This document shows positions 27,428-36,402 of a stretch of DNA of 64,000 nt, in pieces. Each line of letters opens with the position of its first letter. Within the stretch, counting starts at the first letter, position 1. Source of the DNA: JBMDXB01 sp048594975 (GTDB lineage: Bacteria > Acidobacteriota > Vicinamibacteria > Vicinamibacterales > 2-12-FULL-66-21); contig JBMDXQ010000145.1 of the NCBI GenBank assembly GCA_048594975.1, forward strand, positions 1 through 64,000. The letters run 5' to 3'. The notes beneath the pieces were generated by a model. It ran no database searches, was not told the origin of the DNA, and was given only the letters and a program-made list of their open reading frames with translations. The position numbers and the translations under genes were made by a program.

Positions 27428-30385
27428 TCACCGAACAGCCATCGGCTTCAGCATGACCGGTCCAATGAGCCCCGACTCGAGCGGCTCCCACGTCGCCGCG
27501 GTGAAGAGGCCGTCCGCTCCGCGGTTCTCCGGGAACCGCGAGGGCATGTTCACGTTGTAGAACTTCTTCCATCGCACGCCGCGACGATCGAGGTCAGCGA
27601 TGCGGTTGGCGGACAGGTTGGTGACGCTCACCTCCAGGACGTTGGTCGCGCGGAGCTGCCACGGCTCGAGGACGAGCCGGTAGGCGGGCCCGATGAGCGT
27701 GCCGAGGTCCTGGCCGTTCAGGCGAACCCGAGCGCTCTCGTGAACACGGCCGAGATCGAGCTCCCAGGCGGTCGCGAGCGCCGCGCTCGTGGGACGCGGG
27801 AACGTCGTCGCGTAGACAGCCGTACCCGAGAACGCCTTCACGTCTTCACCCGCGAAGGCCGTCCACGACTGAAGCCGGTCGAGCGTGCGCTGCGCGGGGA
27901 GCGTCGGGCCGCCCTTGACGAACCGAATCGACCACGGTCCCGCCAGCGTTTCGCCCTCCGCGGTTCGCACCCGGAACACAAAGGGATCGCGCGCCGGCCG
28001 ACGGGATTCCGCGACGATGAGCGACTCGCCCGAGGCGAGCTGCATGTACACCTGCGGCACGCCGTCGGTCGACCGCGTCACGCGCGCGTTGCCGTGCCGC
28101 GCGTGCCACGGGTCGAAGATGATCACGCCGGAGCCACCGAGCTGGACCGGCACCTCGCCCACCACGGGGCGGTCGCTCCGGTTGCTGATGAAGTAGAAGC
28201 GGCCGTCGTAGTCGACGCGCCGCGCGAACGACAGCCCCTGGTCGACCATCGACTCGCGAACGATGCCCGCGCGCGCCAGGGCGGGTTCGAGATCATCGGC
28301 GCGCAGCACCCGGCCGCCGCCCACCCGCGCCTCGCTCACGCCCTCGCTGTCCGCCGCCGCGAATCGGACCGTCTCGGCCAGTGCGCGGGCGCGTTGCCTG
28401 CGGGCCTCGAGGTCACCGAGTCCGGGGACGTCCTCGGGTCCGGAGGACATCACCATCGTGGCGCCCTCGCGCACCAGGGTGATCACACGCTGTCCGGTCT
28501 GCTCGGGAATGAAGCGAAGCGCGGGAAGCAGGAGCACCTTGTATCGGCCTCCGCCACCCGTGATCAGCCGCCCGTCCTGCACGCGGACGCTCTGCAGCTG
28601 GCGGTCCGAAATGTAGTCGTAGGTGTAGCCGCGCGCCTGCAGCCGTTTTGCCGTCTCGTCGAACCCCGCAGCACCCGACGGCCGGTTCGCCCCGCCGAAG
28701 TGCGTCAGCAGGGCCTTGCCAGGCGCCGCGATGGCGTCGTGGAACGGGAAATAGAGCAGCACGTCGTGGTCGGCGCGGCCCGACTGCAGGAACGACTGCG
28801 TCCGCGCGATGTACGCGTTCAGCGCCGCGAACTCGTCCCACCACGAGGTCTGAGGCGTGAACTCGACGGCGGCGTAGAACTGCCAGCCCGGCCACGGGTC
28901 GTCGTCGGGCGAGTACGCGGTCCCGTGATAGACGATGTGGTTGACGCCGGCCGCGAAGAAGTGATCGACCGCGCGTCGCACCTCCGCAAGCGTGGTGCGG
29001 AAGTGCTCGCCAAGCCACGTGGCGGCTTCCGCGGACACAAGCCGCCTGCCGGCGACGGTGGCCGCCGAGGTCGCCCACTTGAACCGCGGGACGTCGGTGC
29101 CTTCCGTTTCGGGGATGTCGGTTGCGGCGTAGAGGTCGAGGAGGTTGGCCGGCGAGCCGTGCGCCTGGTTCCTCGTCAAACTGCCGCGGCCGCGCGCCCA
29201 CGCCGCCCACTCGGCGGTGAACGTCTCGAGCAGCAGGTCTGAGACCGTCTCGCGGTAGTCGGTGACGACCCGGACGTTGCGGTCCTCCGTATCACGGCCG
29301 AACAGGGCGGGCAGGTGCCGGCGCAGGTCGTATCCGCGCCGTTTCTGGAACTCGTCGAAGAACCGCGGCGTCCAGTCGCCCTGCCCCGACGCGTCGTCCA
29401 CCTCGTACGAGTCGTTGAAGAACGCGCGCAGACCGGCGGGCGGCTGCCGCGCGAACGCGCGGTCGAACCGCGCCAGATAGGAACGGATCGCCTCGGTCGA
29501 GAAGTGATCGATGACGTTGCCCTCGCCGCCGGGGGCCGCGCGCTCGACGAGCTTGCCGTGCCAGCCGGCGAACAGCGCGTAGACGGTGGACCGCTCCGGC
29601 GCCTTCCAGTCGAGCGTGCGATCGGACCCGACGCGTCCGGTCAACTCCGTCACCGCGCCCGACTCGCCGTACGCCACCACGGCGGCCAGCGGCAGGTCGC
29701 GCGGGTATTTCACCTGCTCGAGCGCCAGCGCCTGCAGGTTGCTGTTCGCCGTGACCGGTTCGACGATGTCCGAGATCTGCAGCGGCTTCACGTCCTTGCG
29801 CAGCAGCGGCTGCTTCGAGGTGCCGGCGACTGGCGGCTCCCCGGGCTTCGTCTCGCCGAACTCGTAGATCTGGTTGCCGGGCGCGCGGACCAGCGGCGCC
29901 TGCTGCAGGCGGATTGGCTCGCCAATCTGCTGGCCGGCTTCCACGGTCCACGACCTGTGCACGAGCGACCGCGGCGCGATGTCGTCGCCGACCCACGGCC
30001 CCCCGAAGGGCCACCCGGTGCCGGTGGCCATGTCGACGCCGAGGTCGAGCCGCCGCGCCTCGCGCAGGGTGTGCTCGAGCATCGCGAGCCACTCGCTGGA
30101 GAGGTAGGGAATGAAGCGGCGTTCCTCGCCGCGGACCCCGTAGATGGGCGTGATTTCCACTCCGCCGATGCCGGCAGCGCCGAGCGCCTCGAGCTCGCGG
30201 GTGAGCTCGCGGCGATCGACCGCGCTGCCGTGCCACCACCAGCGCGTCCAGGGCTTTGCCTCGCGCGTCACCGGCGGCCAGTGGCGCGGCGCCGGTTGCT
30301 GGGCCGACGGCCTGGACAGCAAACCGGCGGCGACTGCGATGAGCACGACCAGCGGAATTCGGATTGTCGAGAGACGTCGAATCAC
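27428..30385 (-). CDS. GH106 alpha-L-rhamnosidase
   Basis: This enzyme of about 985 residues fits GH106: RWWWHGSAVDRRELTRELEA near the N-terminus, GIGGVEITPIYG, ATGTGWPFGGPWVG, and FFNDSYEVDDASGQGDWTP mid-protein, followed by NHIVYHGTAYSPDDDPWPG. C-terminal beta-sandwich domains end with a galactose-binding-like segment (SARVRLNGQDLGTLIGPAYR). It hydrolyses alpha-L-rhamnosyl linkages in rhamnogalacturonan oligosaccharides. I chose GTG 30385 because it opens a signal peptide (IRRLSTIRIPLVVLIAVAAG); a TTG at 30436 is the longer alternative. It is convergent with the CE12 gene and about 150 bp beyond the SDR on the same strand. Confidence 0.88.
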   Translation of the reverse strand: MIRRLSTIRIPLVVLIAVAAGLLSRPSAQQPAPRHWPPVTREAKPWTRWWWHGSAVDRRELTRELEALGAAGIGGVEITPIYGVRGEERRFIPYLSSEWLAMLEHTLREARRLDLGVDMATGTGWPFGGPWVGDDIAPRSLVHRSWTVEAGQQIGEPIRLQQAPLVRAPGNQIYEFGETKPGEPPVAGTSKQPLLRKDVKPLQISDIVEPVTANSNLQALALEQVKYPRDLPLAAVVAYGESGAVTELTGRVGSDRTLDWKAPERSTVYALFAGWHGKLVERAAPGGEGNVIDHFSTEAIRSYLARFDRAFARQPPAGLRAFFNDSYEVDDASGQGDWTPRFFDEFQKRRGYDLRRHLPALFGRDTEDRNVRVVTDYRETVSDLLLETFTAEWAAWARGRGSLTRNQAHGSPANLLDLYAATDIPETEGTDVPRFKWATSAATVAGRRLVSAEAATWLGEHFRTTLAEVRRAVDHFFAAGVNHIVYHGTAYSPDDDPWPGWQFYAAVEFTPQTSWWDEFAALNAYIARTQSFLQSGRADHDVLLYFPFHDAIAAPGKALLTHFGGANRPSGAAGFDETAKRLQARGYTYDYISDRQLQSVRVQDGRLITGGGGRYKVLLLPALRFIPEQTGQRVITLVREGATMVMSSGPEDVPGLGDLEARRQRARALAETVRFAAADSEGVSEARVGGGRVLRADDLEPALARAGIVRESMVDQGLSFARRVDYDGRFYFISNRSDRPVVGEVPVQLGGSGVIIFDPWHARHGNARVTRSTDGVPQVYMQLASGESLIVAESRRPARDPFVFRVRTAEGETLAGPWSIRFVKGGPTLPAQRTLDRLQSWTAFAGEDVKAFSGTAVYATTFPRPTSAALATAWELDLGRVHESARVRLNGQDLGTLIGPAYRLVLEPWQLRATNVLEVSVTNLSANRIADLDRRGVRWKKFYNVNMPSRFPENRGADGLFTAATWEPLESGLIGPVMLKPMAVR

Positions 30386-30537
30386 GGCAGCACCCGGTGA
30401 CAACTGAGGAGTCAGGGGGAAGGCGTAAGGGGTCAACAGTCAGCGCGCCTCGCCGGCAGCGACGCCCCCCACAGGGGTTCCCTGCTTCCCTGCTCCTGTC
30501 TACTGTTTGGCGACACGAACGCCCATGGGTCGCACCC

Positions 30538-31311
30538 TTACAGGCGCGGAACCGACATGCCGCCGTCCACGCGCACGATCGTCCCGGTAGCGTAGGGCAG
30601 GTCGCCGCGCAGCAGCGACGCCACCGCCGCGCCCACGTCCTCCGGCTGTCCCCATCGGCCTTCCGGGATCAGGCCCTCGCCGATCCGCCGGTCGTACATC
30701 TCGCGGACGCCCGCCGTCATGTCGGTGGCGATCACGCCCGGGCGGACCTCGTAGACGGGGATACCGTGCGGCGCCAGCCGCACCGCGAACAGCTGCACCG
30801 CCATTGCCAGACCAGCCTTGCTGACGCAGTACTCGCCGCGGTTGATCGACGCCATCTCCGCCGAGACCGACGTCACGAATACGATGCGCGGCTGGAACGC
30901 CGGGACCCGGGCGCGCCGGTCGAGCATCGTCCGGGCGATGGCCTGCGTCAGGAAGTACGGCCCCTGCAGGTTGGTGCGCAGCACCTCTTCGAAGCTGTCT
31001 TCGGTCGCGTCGATGAGATCGGCGCGGACGCGGGGCGCGCGGCCGGCGTTGTTGACCAGGGCGTCGACCGTGCCGTAGCGAGCCCGCACGACCTCGAGGA
31101 GCTCGGCGCGCGCCGCGGCATCCGACACGTCGGCGACGCGGTACTGCACGTCGTGTCCCGAGTGCCGCAGTTCGGCGAGGACGCCTTCGACCTGCGCCGG
31201 CTCGCGCAGGCCCGTGAGCATGAGCTGCCAGCCTTCCCGCGCGAGCGCGCGGGCGATGCCGAGGCCGATGCCGCGCGTGCCGCCGGTGACGAGCGCGAGG
31301 CGGTCAGGCAT
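30538..31311 (-). CDS. SDR-family oxidoreductase (candidate 2-keto-3-deoxy sugar-acid dehydrogenase)
   Basis: A 257-residue classical short-chain dehydrogenase: cofactor motif TGGTRGIG (residues 9-16), NNAGRAP, catalytic Ser in VTSVS and Tyr/Lys in EYCVSKAG, with the C-terminal VDGGMS. Annotation tools would probably call it 3-ketoacyl-ACP reductase. Its start overlaps the GH88 stop by 8 bp, so it is translated together with the enzyme that releases unsaturated uronic acid. That makes a KduD-type role (5-keto-4-deoxyuronate/KDG interconversion) a reasonable inference, not shown by sequence alone. Confidence 0.85.
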   Translation of the reverse strand: MPDRLALVTGGTRGIGLGIARALAREGWQLMLTGLREPAQVEGVLAELRHSGHDVQYRVADVSDAAARAELLEVVRARYGTVDALVNNAGRAPRVRADLIDATEDSFEEVLRTNLQGPYFLTQAIARTMLDRRARVPAFQPRIVFVTSVSAEMASINRGEYCVSKAGLAMAVQLFAVRLAPHGIPVYEVRPGVIATDMTAGVREMYDRRIGEGLIPEGRWGQPEDVGAAVASLLRGDLPYATGTIVRVDGGMSVPRL

Positions 31312-32815
31312 CGCCTGAGGCGGCGCGGGTCTTCGAGGATGGGCCGGTGATGCCGCCTGCCGCCGCGGCCTGGCTGACGCCGCTCTCGACGTTCGGGTCG
31401 TGTCCAGCCGGCGTTGCGGAGCCGAGCGGCGCCGACGTGCTCGATCCAAAGAACGCCAGGTAGGGCTGACCGAGCGCGATCCGGCGGACGTACACTGCCG
31501 CCTCGCGCGCGTGGTAGTCGCCCCACTGGCTCGACTCGCCGCGCGGCGTCCGCGCGCCGGGCGGAACGTGGTCCCACCCGTTCGGGCGGTGATACACGGA
31601 GTGGAGGATCAATCCCTGGTGCGCCGGGTCCGTGCTCAGGTACGGGCCGGCGTCGTCCAGGAGCGTGTCGAGCACGCGCAGCCCTGCCTGCTCGTAGCGA
31701 TCGCCCGCCTCGCCACGGAGGCGAACGAGGCGCGAGAACCGCAGGAGGCCCTGCGCGGCGATCGCGGCGGCGGAGCTGTCGACCGGTTCGAGATCGTTGA
31801 ACGGATCGGCGGGCCGGTTCTCCCAGTCGCCGAGCGCCGCCAGGCCGGGCGCGGCCGTGTCCCAGTACGGGATGCCGTCGGCGCACGCGGCCCGCTCGAT
31901 GTAGAAGTCGCACGTCGCTCGCGCGGCCTCGAGCATCACCTCGACGATGTCGGCGCCGCCGGCCTCGCGCACGTCGTCGGGCGGCAGCGTGGCCACCCAC
32001 TCGAGCTGCTCGGCGAAGCCGAGCAGCGCCCACGCGAGCCCGCGTGTCCACGTGCTGAAGGGCGAGTAGCCCTGCTGCGTGCCCGGCCCGCGGTACGTGC
32101 CGTTGGCGGGATTGAACAGGCTCTCGTGGGCGGTGCGCCCGCGGACGTCATACGGCGCGCCGGTCCTGCCATAGAAGATGCTGTACGTCGCGGTGGCGCG
32201 CGCGTGCTGCAGCAGCCGCGCGAGCAGGCTCACCTGCCGATCCTGCTCCTCGACCAGGCGATGACCCAGCGCGTGCGACAGCGCGAGCGCGCGCAGGGAG
32301 CGGAGCGTGTCCACGAAGAGGGAGTGCGCGCCGTTGAAGGAGTGGATGTAGCCACCGCCGGGTATCGTCGTCCACCGGCGCGCCTGCACCGCGCCGCTCA
32401 CCTTCAGCGCCAGCTCGTAGAACGCGGCCTCCCACGGCGCCGCGTCGTACCGGCCCTCGCGCGCCATGCGCCAGAGCGCGCCGTAGGTGCTGACGTTGTT
32501 GAACCCGTGGTCGTGCACCCCGATGTGCGTCAGGTGGGGCGCCATGCGCGCGACCGTCCGCTCCCGGCCCAGATCGAGGAAGGCACCGTCGCCGGTGGCA
32601 TCAAACTGGAGGAGGGCGGCGCCGTAAACAAACCCCTCGGTCCACTCGGTCCACCCGCGCTGGGCATAGCGGCCGTTGACGGTGAACACGGGTGCGCCGT
32701 GGGCGGGCGGCCAGGACGCGTCGAGCGCCCGGATCTTGCCGGCCGAGAGCTCGAAAAGGCGATCGGTCTTGTCGAGGAGGTCGGCGGGGGTTCGGACCCG
32801 ATCGATGGAAATCAT
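31304..32815 (-). CDS. GH88 unsaturated glucuronyl/galacturonyl hydrolase
   Basis: The 503-residue (alpha/alpha)6-barrel enzyme hydrates the double bond of 4,5-unsaturated uronic acids at the non-reducing end of lyase products, releasing 4-deoxy-5-keto-uronate. Support: GWTEWTEGFVYGAALL near residue 60, THIGVHDHGFNNVSTYGALW with the conserved Asp (the GH88 HDHGF motif) near 100, and WTRGLAWALLGFAEQLEW near 245. There is no signal peptide, so it probably acts in the cytoplasm. ATG 32815 and ATG 32833 are both possible starts; the latter abuts a 12-bp palindrome. The product would feed the IolB/KduI-like isomerase and an SDR. Confidence 0.88.
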   Translation of the reverse strand: MISIDRVRTPADLLDKTDRLFELSAGKIRALDASWPPAHGAPVFTVNGRYAQRGWTEWTEGFVYGAALLQFDATGDGAFLDLGRERTVARMAPHLTHIGVHDHGFNNVSTYGALWRMAREGRYDAAPWEAAFYELALKVSGAVQARRWTTIPGGGYIHSFNGAHSLFVDTLRSLRALALSHALGHRLVEEQDRQVSLLARLLQHARATATYSIFYGRTGAPYDVRGRTAHESLFNPANGTYRGPGTQQGYSPFSTWTRGLAWALLGFAEQLEWVATLPPDDVREAGGADIVEVMLEAARATCDFYIERAACADGIPYWDTAAPGLAALGDWENRPADPFNDLEPVDSSAAAIAAQGLLRFSRLVRLRGEAGDRYEQAGLRVLDTLLDDAGPYLSTDPAHQGLILHSVYHRPNGWDHVPPGARTPRGESSQWGDYHAREAAVYVRRIALGQPYLAFFGSSTSAPLGSATPAGHDPNVESGVSQAAAAGGITGPSSKTRAASGDA

Positions 32816-32833
32816 TCGGCCACCCGGGCGCAT

Positions 32834-32845
32834 ATCATATATGAT
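32834..32845. promoter_or_regulatory. 12-bp perfect palindrome between GH88 and the Gfo/Idh operon
   Basis: ATCATATATGAT is fully self-complementary and sits in a short AT-rich island of the divergent intergenic region. It suits a dimeric regulator. The GntR/FCD regulator at 34244, in the rightward operon, is the nearest candidate. The assignment is inferred from symmetry and location. Confidence 0.5.
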
Positions 32846-32861
32846 CGATCCCCGCAGAATC

Positions 32862-32924
32862 GGGGGAGTTGATCCCCCATCAAGAACAGGGGACTGCCCT
32901 TTCGCGGAAAGGAGGCAGTCCCCT
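32862..32924 (+). promoter_or_regulatory. Tandem hairpins in the 5' leader; the second sequesters the ribosome binding site
   Basis: Hairpin 1 is GGGGGA (32862-32867) with TCCCCC (32873-32878). Hairpin 2 pairs AGGGGACTGCC (32888-32898) with GGCAGTCCCCT (32914-32924), continued after a 2-nt bulge by CTTTC / GAAAG around a GCG loop: 16 base pairs in all. The Shine-Dalgarno GGAGG (32911-32915) lies in the 3' arm, and the ATG of the oxidoreductase gene (32925) follows with no gap. This would block initiation until melted or bound, so a translational switch is likely. Confidence 0.65.
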
Positions 32925-34244
32925 ATGAAGCGAAGAGCACTCATGAATCTCACTCCAGAACAGATGGCCTCCGGTCGGCGGAACTTCCTCAAGGCGCTGG
33001 CGGGGACGCCCGCGCTGGCTGCGCTCGGAGCCGCGACCGCGCTCAAGGGACCGGTGCGCGGCGGGCCGGTCCGCGTCGGGTTCGTCGGCGTCGGCAGCCA
33101 GGGGCGGACGCTGCTCACCAACGTCGACCCGGCCTTCGCGCAGGTCGTCGCGCTTGCCGACGTCAATCCCGCCTCGCTCACCCGCGCCGACGAGGTGCTG
33201 AAGAAGAACTCGCAGCCGCCGGCGACGCACTACGCCGAGTACAAGGAGATGCTGCAGAAGGAGGACATCGAGGCGGTCATCATGGCGCCGCCGCTCTGGA
33301 TGCACGCCGAGCTCGCCGCCACCTGCCTCGAGGCCGGCAAGCACGTGCTCTGCGAGAAGATGATGGCCTGGGACGCCGCCGGCTGCGAGCGCATGCGCGA
33401 CGCCGCGACGAAAAACAACAAGGTCCTCGAGATCGGCTACCAGCGCAACTACAACCCGCTCTACCAGGCCACCTACGACGGCATCATCAAGCAGGGGACC
33501 CTCGGCGACGTGTACCACGTCCGCATCGCCTGGCACCGCAACGGCAACTGGCGCCGGCAGGGCAACCCGCCGTCGCCCGACTACGATCCGTCGCCCTGGG
33601 GCTATCCGACCTTCGACCACCTTCTGAACTGGCGCCTGTGGTGGAAGTACTCTCAGGGCCTGATGGCGGAGCTCGCCAGCCACCAGGTCAACGCGGTCAA
33701 CTGGTTCCTCGACTCGCACCCGGAGGCGGTGGTCGGCAGCGGCGGCCTTTATCGCTTCGCCGATGGCAAGCGCGAGGTCTACGACCACGTGTACGCGACC
33801 TTCGACTATCCGGGCGGCCGCACCGCCGTCTTCTCGTCGGTCGAGTCGAACGCCTTCGACGACTACTACGAGATGTACATGGGCACCAAGGGGACGCTCA
33901 TCATTCTCCGCGAGAACGACGCGCTGCTGTTCCAGGAAGGCGCCGCCGGCAGTCAGCCGACGACTGTCGACGTGGCGCGGCGCACGCCTTCCGGCCCGGC
34001 GATCGAATCGGGCGAGACGATGGCGTCGAATTACAACGTCGGGGCGGCGCCGGTGTCGACCGGCGATCCGGGGGCGCGCCCTTCGGTGCGCCCGCTGTCC
34101 ACGCGCGTCCAGATCCAGCGCTTCTGCTCCGCGATCCGCGTCGGGACGCCGGTTGCCTGCGGTCCCGAGCGGGCCATGGCGTCGGCGCGCGCGTGCATCA
34201 CCGCGAACGAGGCCATCAAGCAGAAGACCCGGCTGGCGATCTGA
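32925..34244 (+). CDS. Gfo/Idh/MocA-family oxidoreductase with Tat-like signal
   Basis: This 439-residue protein has the N-terminal Rossmann domain VRVGFVGVGSQGRTLL (residues ~50-65), the family's AGKHVLCEKMMAWDAAGC (EKP-like Lys position) near 140, and the C-terminal alpha/beta domain with DHLLNWRLWWKYSQGLMAEL. A twin-arginine-type sequence (SGRRNFLKALAGTPALAALG) precedes it, suggesting export, as in many Bacteroidota and Acidobacteriota homologues that act on sugars with NAD(P). ATG 32925 is preceded by GGAGG at 9-nt spacing, held in a hairpin. It starts a four-gene coupled operon (GntR regulator, OYE, MFS). Substrate unknown. Confidence 0.88.
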   Translation: MKRRALMNLTPEQMASGRRNFLKALAGTPALAALGAATALKGPVRGGPVRVGFVGVGSQGRTLLTNVDPAFAQVVALADVNPASLTRADEVLKKNSQPPATHYAEYKEMLQKEDIEAVIMAPPLWMHAELAATCLEAGKHVLCEKMMAWDAAGCERMRDAATKNNKVLEIGYQRNYNPLYQATYDGIIKQGTLGDVYHVRIAWHRNGNWRRQGNPPSPDYDPSPWGYPTFDHLLNWRLWWKYSQGLMAELASHQVNAVNWFLDSHPEAVVGSGGLYRFADGKREVYDHVYATFDYPGGRTAVFSSVESNAFDDYYEMYMGTKGTLIILRENDALLFQEGAAGSQPTTVDVARRTPSGPAIESGETMASNYNVGAAPVSTGDPGARPSVRPLSTRVQIQRFCSAIRVGTPVACGPERAMASARACITANEAIKQKTRLAI

Positions 34245-34960
34245 TGGCGCTCCACGTCCTTCGCACGGCGCCGGCGTCGGCGCCGCACGTCACCAAGCAG
34301 CAGGCGGTCTACCGCACGCTGCGCGACGCGATCCTTCGCTGCGAGCTGGCCCCGGGCGCCCGCCTGGTCATCGACGAGCTCGCCCGCCAGCTCCAGGTCA
34401 GCATCATCCCGGTGCGCGAGGCGCTCCGCCAGCTGCAGGCGGAAGGCCTGGTGCTCAGCGTCGCCCACGTGGGCGGAACGGTCGCCCCGATCTCGCATGC
34501 GTCGGTCGTCGAGGTCTTCACCGTGCTCGAGGGGCTGGAGGCGGTCGCCACGCGCGCCGCCGCCGAGCGGATGACGCCGGCCGACGTGACGCTGCTCACC
34601 GACCTCGTCGCGGCGATGGACCGGGCCATCGACGACGGCTCGCCGGGACTGTGGGCGGAGCTGAACACGCGCTTCCACCTGGCCATCGCGCAGGTGGCGG
34701 CGATGCCGATGCTGCTCGAGATGCTGCAGCGCGCGTTCGACCGCTGGGAGCGCGTCCGCCGCTACTACTTCAGCGATGTCCTGATCCGCCGCACGCGCGT
34801 CGCCCAGGCGGAGCACCACGCCCTGCTCGCGCAGATGCAGGCGCGCGACCTCACGCGGCTGGAGCAGACGATCCGGCAGCACAACCAGGGCGCGCTCGCG
34901 TCCTACCTCGCCTATCTCGCCGCGCCCGGCGAGCCGCGCACGCGGGAGAGCCGGCGCTGA
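34244..34960 (+). CDS. GntR-family regulator, FCD subfamily
   Basis: The 238-residue regulator has the GntR winged helix near residues 17-80 (AVYRTLRDAILRCELAPGARLVIDELARQ, then IIPVREALRQLQAEGLV). The all-helical FCD ligand domain follows (VLEGLEAVATRAAAERM, NTRFHLAIAQVA with the metal-coordinating His, EHHALLAQMQARDL). FCD regulators typically sense carboxylates or sugar acids. The ATG shares one base with the preceding stop (TGATG), and the gene sits mid-operon, so it probably regulates its own operon. The palindrome at 32834 is the best site candidate. Confidence 0.92.
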   Translation: MALHVLRTAPASAPHVTKQQAVYRTLRDAILRCELAPGARLVIDELARQLQVSIIPVREALRQLQAEGLVLSVAHVGGTVAPISHASVVEVFTVLEGLEAVATRAAAERMTPADVTLLTDLVAAMDRAIDDGSPGLWAELNTRFHLAIAQVAAMPMLLEMLQRAFDRWERVRRYYFSDVLIRRTRVAQAEHHALLAQMQARDLTRLEQTIRQHNQGALASYLAYLAAPGEPRTRESRR

Positions 34961-36402
34961 GCGATACTCACTACACCCGCATCGCGACGCTGAGGACGGC
35001 CGAGGCCTTTCGCGCGCATCTCGCGGCGAACGGCATCGACCTGGGGTTCGACGACACGCTGCTGCCGCCGGCCGATTCGCCGTTCGCCAGGCCGTTCGAC
35101 TTCGAAGGCGTGCACGTCGGCAATCGGTTCTGCGTCCTCCCGATGGAGGGGTGGGACGCCACCCTCGAGGGGGAGCCCAGCGACCTGACGCGCCGCCGCT
35201 GGCGGCACTTCGGCGAGAGCGGCGCCAAGTTGATCTGGGGCGGCGAAGCGGTGGCGGTCCGGCACGACGGCCGGGCGAACCCGAACCAGCTGCTGCTCAC
35301 GGCGCGCACGCAGGCGGCGCTCGCGTCCCTGCGCGAAGATCTCGTCGCCGCGCATCGCGAGCACCACGGCGCCCATGCCGACCGGGACCTCTACATCGGC
35401 CTGCAGCTGACGCATTCCGGGCGGTTTGCGCGTCCCAACGTCTGGAATCGTCCCGAACCGCTGGCCGCCTACGCGCACCCCGTCCTCGACAGGCGGTTTG
35501 CCGCCGGCGTGACCATCTTCACCGACGACGAGATCGATCGGCTGGTCGAGCAGTTCGTCGCCGCGGCACGGCGCGCGTGGGAGATCGGCTTCCAGTTCGT
35601 GGACATCAAGCACTGCCACGGCTACTTCGCCCACGAGCTGCTCAGTGCCGTCGACCGTCCGGGGAAGTATGGCGGCAGCCTGGAGAACCGCGCGCGGTTT
35701 CTCTTCTCGGTGGTCGACGGCATCCGCGCCGTGGCGCCGCAGCTGGGCATCGGCGTCCGCCTCTCAGTGGTCGACAGCGTTCCCTACAAGAAAGGGCCCG
35801 ACGGACGCGGCGTGCCCGAGGTGGCTCCCGACGGCTACCGCCACGGGTTCGGCGTGATCGGGCGTGGCAGCCTCGATCGCGCGCTCGACGACAGCCGTGC
35901 GCTGCTGCGGCTGATGGAGGCGCGCGGCGTCCGCTGGGTGTGCGTGAGCGCCGGCAGTCCGTACTACTGCCCCCACCTGATTCGCCCGGCGCTCTTTCCG
36001 CCGCTCGACGGCTACCTGCCGCCGGAAGAACCGCTGGCCGGCGTCGCACGGCACGTCGAGGCGACCGCCCGCCTGAAGGCTGACTTCCCGGGGATGGTGT
36101 TCGTGGGGTCCGGCTACACCTACCTGCAGGAGTGGCTGGCGAACGTCGGCCAGCACGCGCTGCGCTGCGGCCTGGCGGACTTCGTCGGGATCGGCCGTCT
36201 GGTGCTCTCGTATCCGGGGCTGCCCGCCGACGTGCTTGCCGGCCGTCCGCTGCAGCGGAAGCTGTTCTGCCGCACGTTCTCCGACTGCACCACCGGGCCG
36301 CGGCTCGGCCTGGTGTCCGGCTGCTATCCGCTGGATCCGCTCTACTCCCAGCATCCGGACGCAGCCCGGCTGAAGGAAGGGAAGGCGCCGGCGCGAACAT
36401 GA
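34957..36402 (+). CDS. Old-yellow-enzyme family NADH:flavin oxidoreductase
   Basis: This FMN-binding TIM-barrel protein of about 481 residues has FARPFDFEGVHVGNRFCVLP near the N-terminus, GLQLTHSGRFARPN (substrate-binding region), FVDIKHCHGYFAHELLSA with the usual His pair pattern, YGGSLENRARF and FVGIGRLVLSYPGLP. The barrel must begin before the first in-frame ATG/GTG, and no standard start exists upstream. A CTG at 34957 overlapping the GntR stop (CTGA) is the best candidate and would mirror the ATGA couplings elsewhere in this operon. It likely reduces an activated C=C or related bond of an imported compound; substrate unknown. Confidence 0.8.
   Translation: MSDTHYTRIATLRTAEAFRAHLAANGIDLGFDDTLLPPADSPFARPFDFEGVHVGNRFCVLPMEGWDATLEGEPSDLTRRRWRHFGESGAKLIWGGEAVAVRHDGRANPNQLLLTARTQAALASLREDLVAAHREHHGAHADRDLYIGLQLTHSGRFARPNVWNRPEPLAAYAHPVLDRRFAAGVTIFTDDEIDRLVEQFVAAARRAWEIGFQFVDIKHCHGYFAHELLSAVDRPGKYGGSLENRARFLFSVVDGIRAVAPQLGIGVRLSVVDSVPYKKGPDGRGVPEVAPDGYRHGFGVIGRGSLDRALDDSRALLRLMEARGVRWVCVSAGSPYYCPHLIRPALFPPLDGYLPPEEPLAGVARHVEATARLKADFPGMVFVGSGYTYLQEWLANVGQHALRCGLADFVGIGRLVLSYPGLPADVLAGRPLQRKLFCRTFSDCTTGPRLGLVSGCYPLDPLYSQHPDAARLKEGKAPART

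Noticed and set aside
31304..33181. Longer GH88 start beyond 32833
   Set aside because: The extension crosses the leader hairpins and the beginning of the divergent oxidoreductase gene; GH88 proteins begin near ATG 32815.
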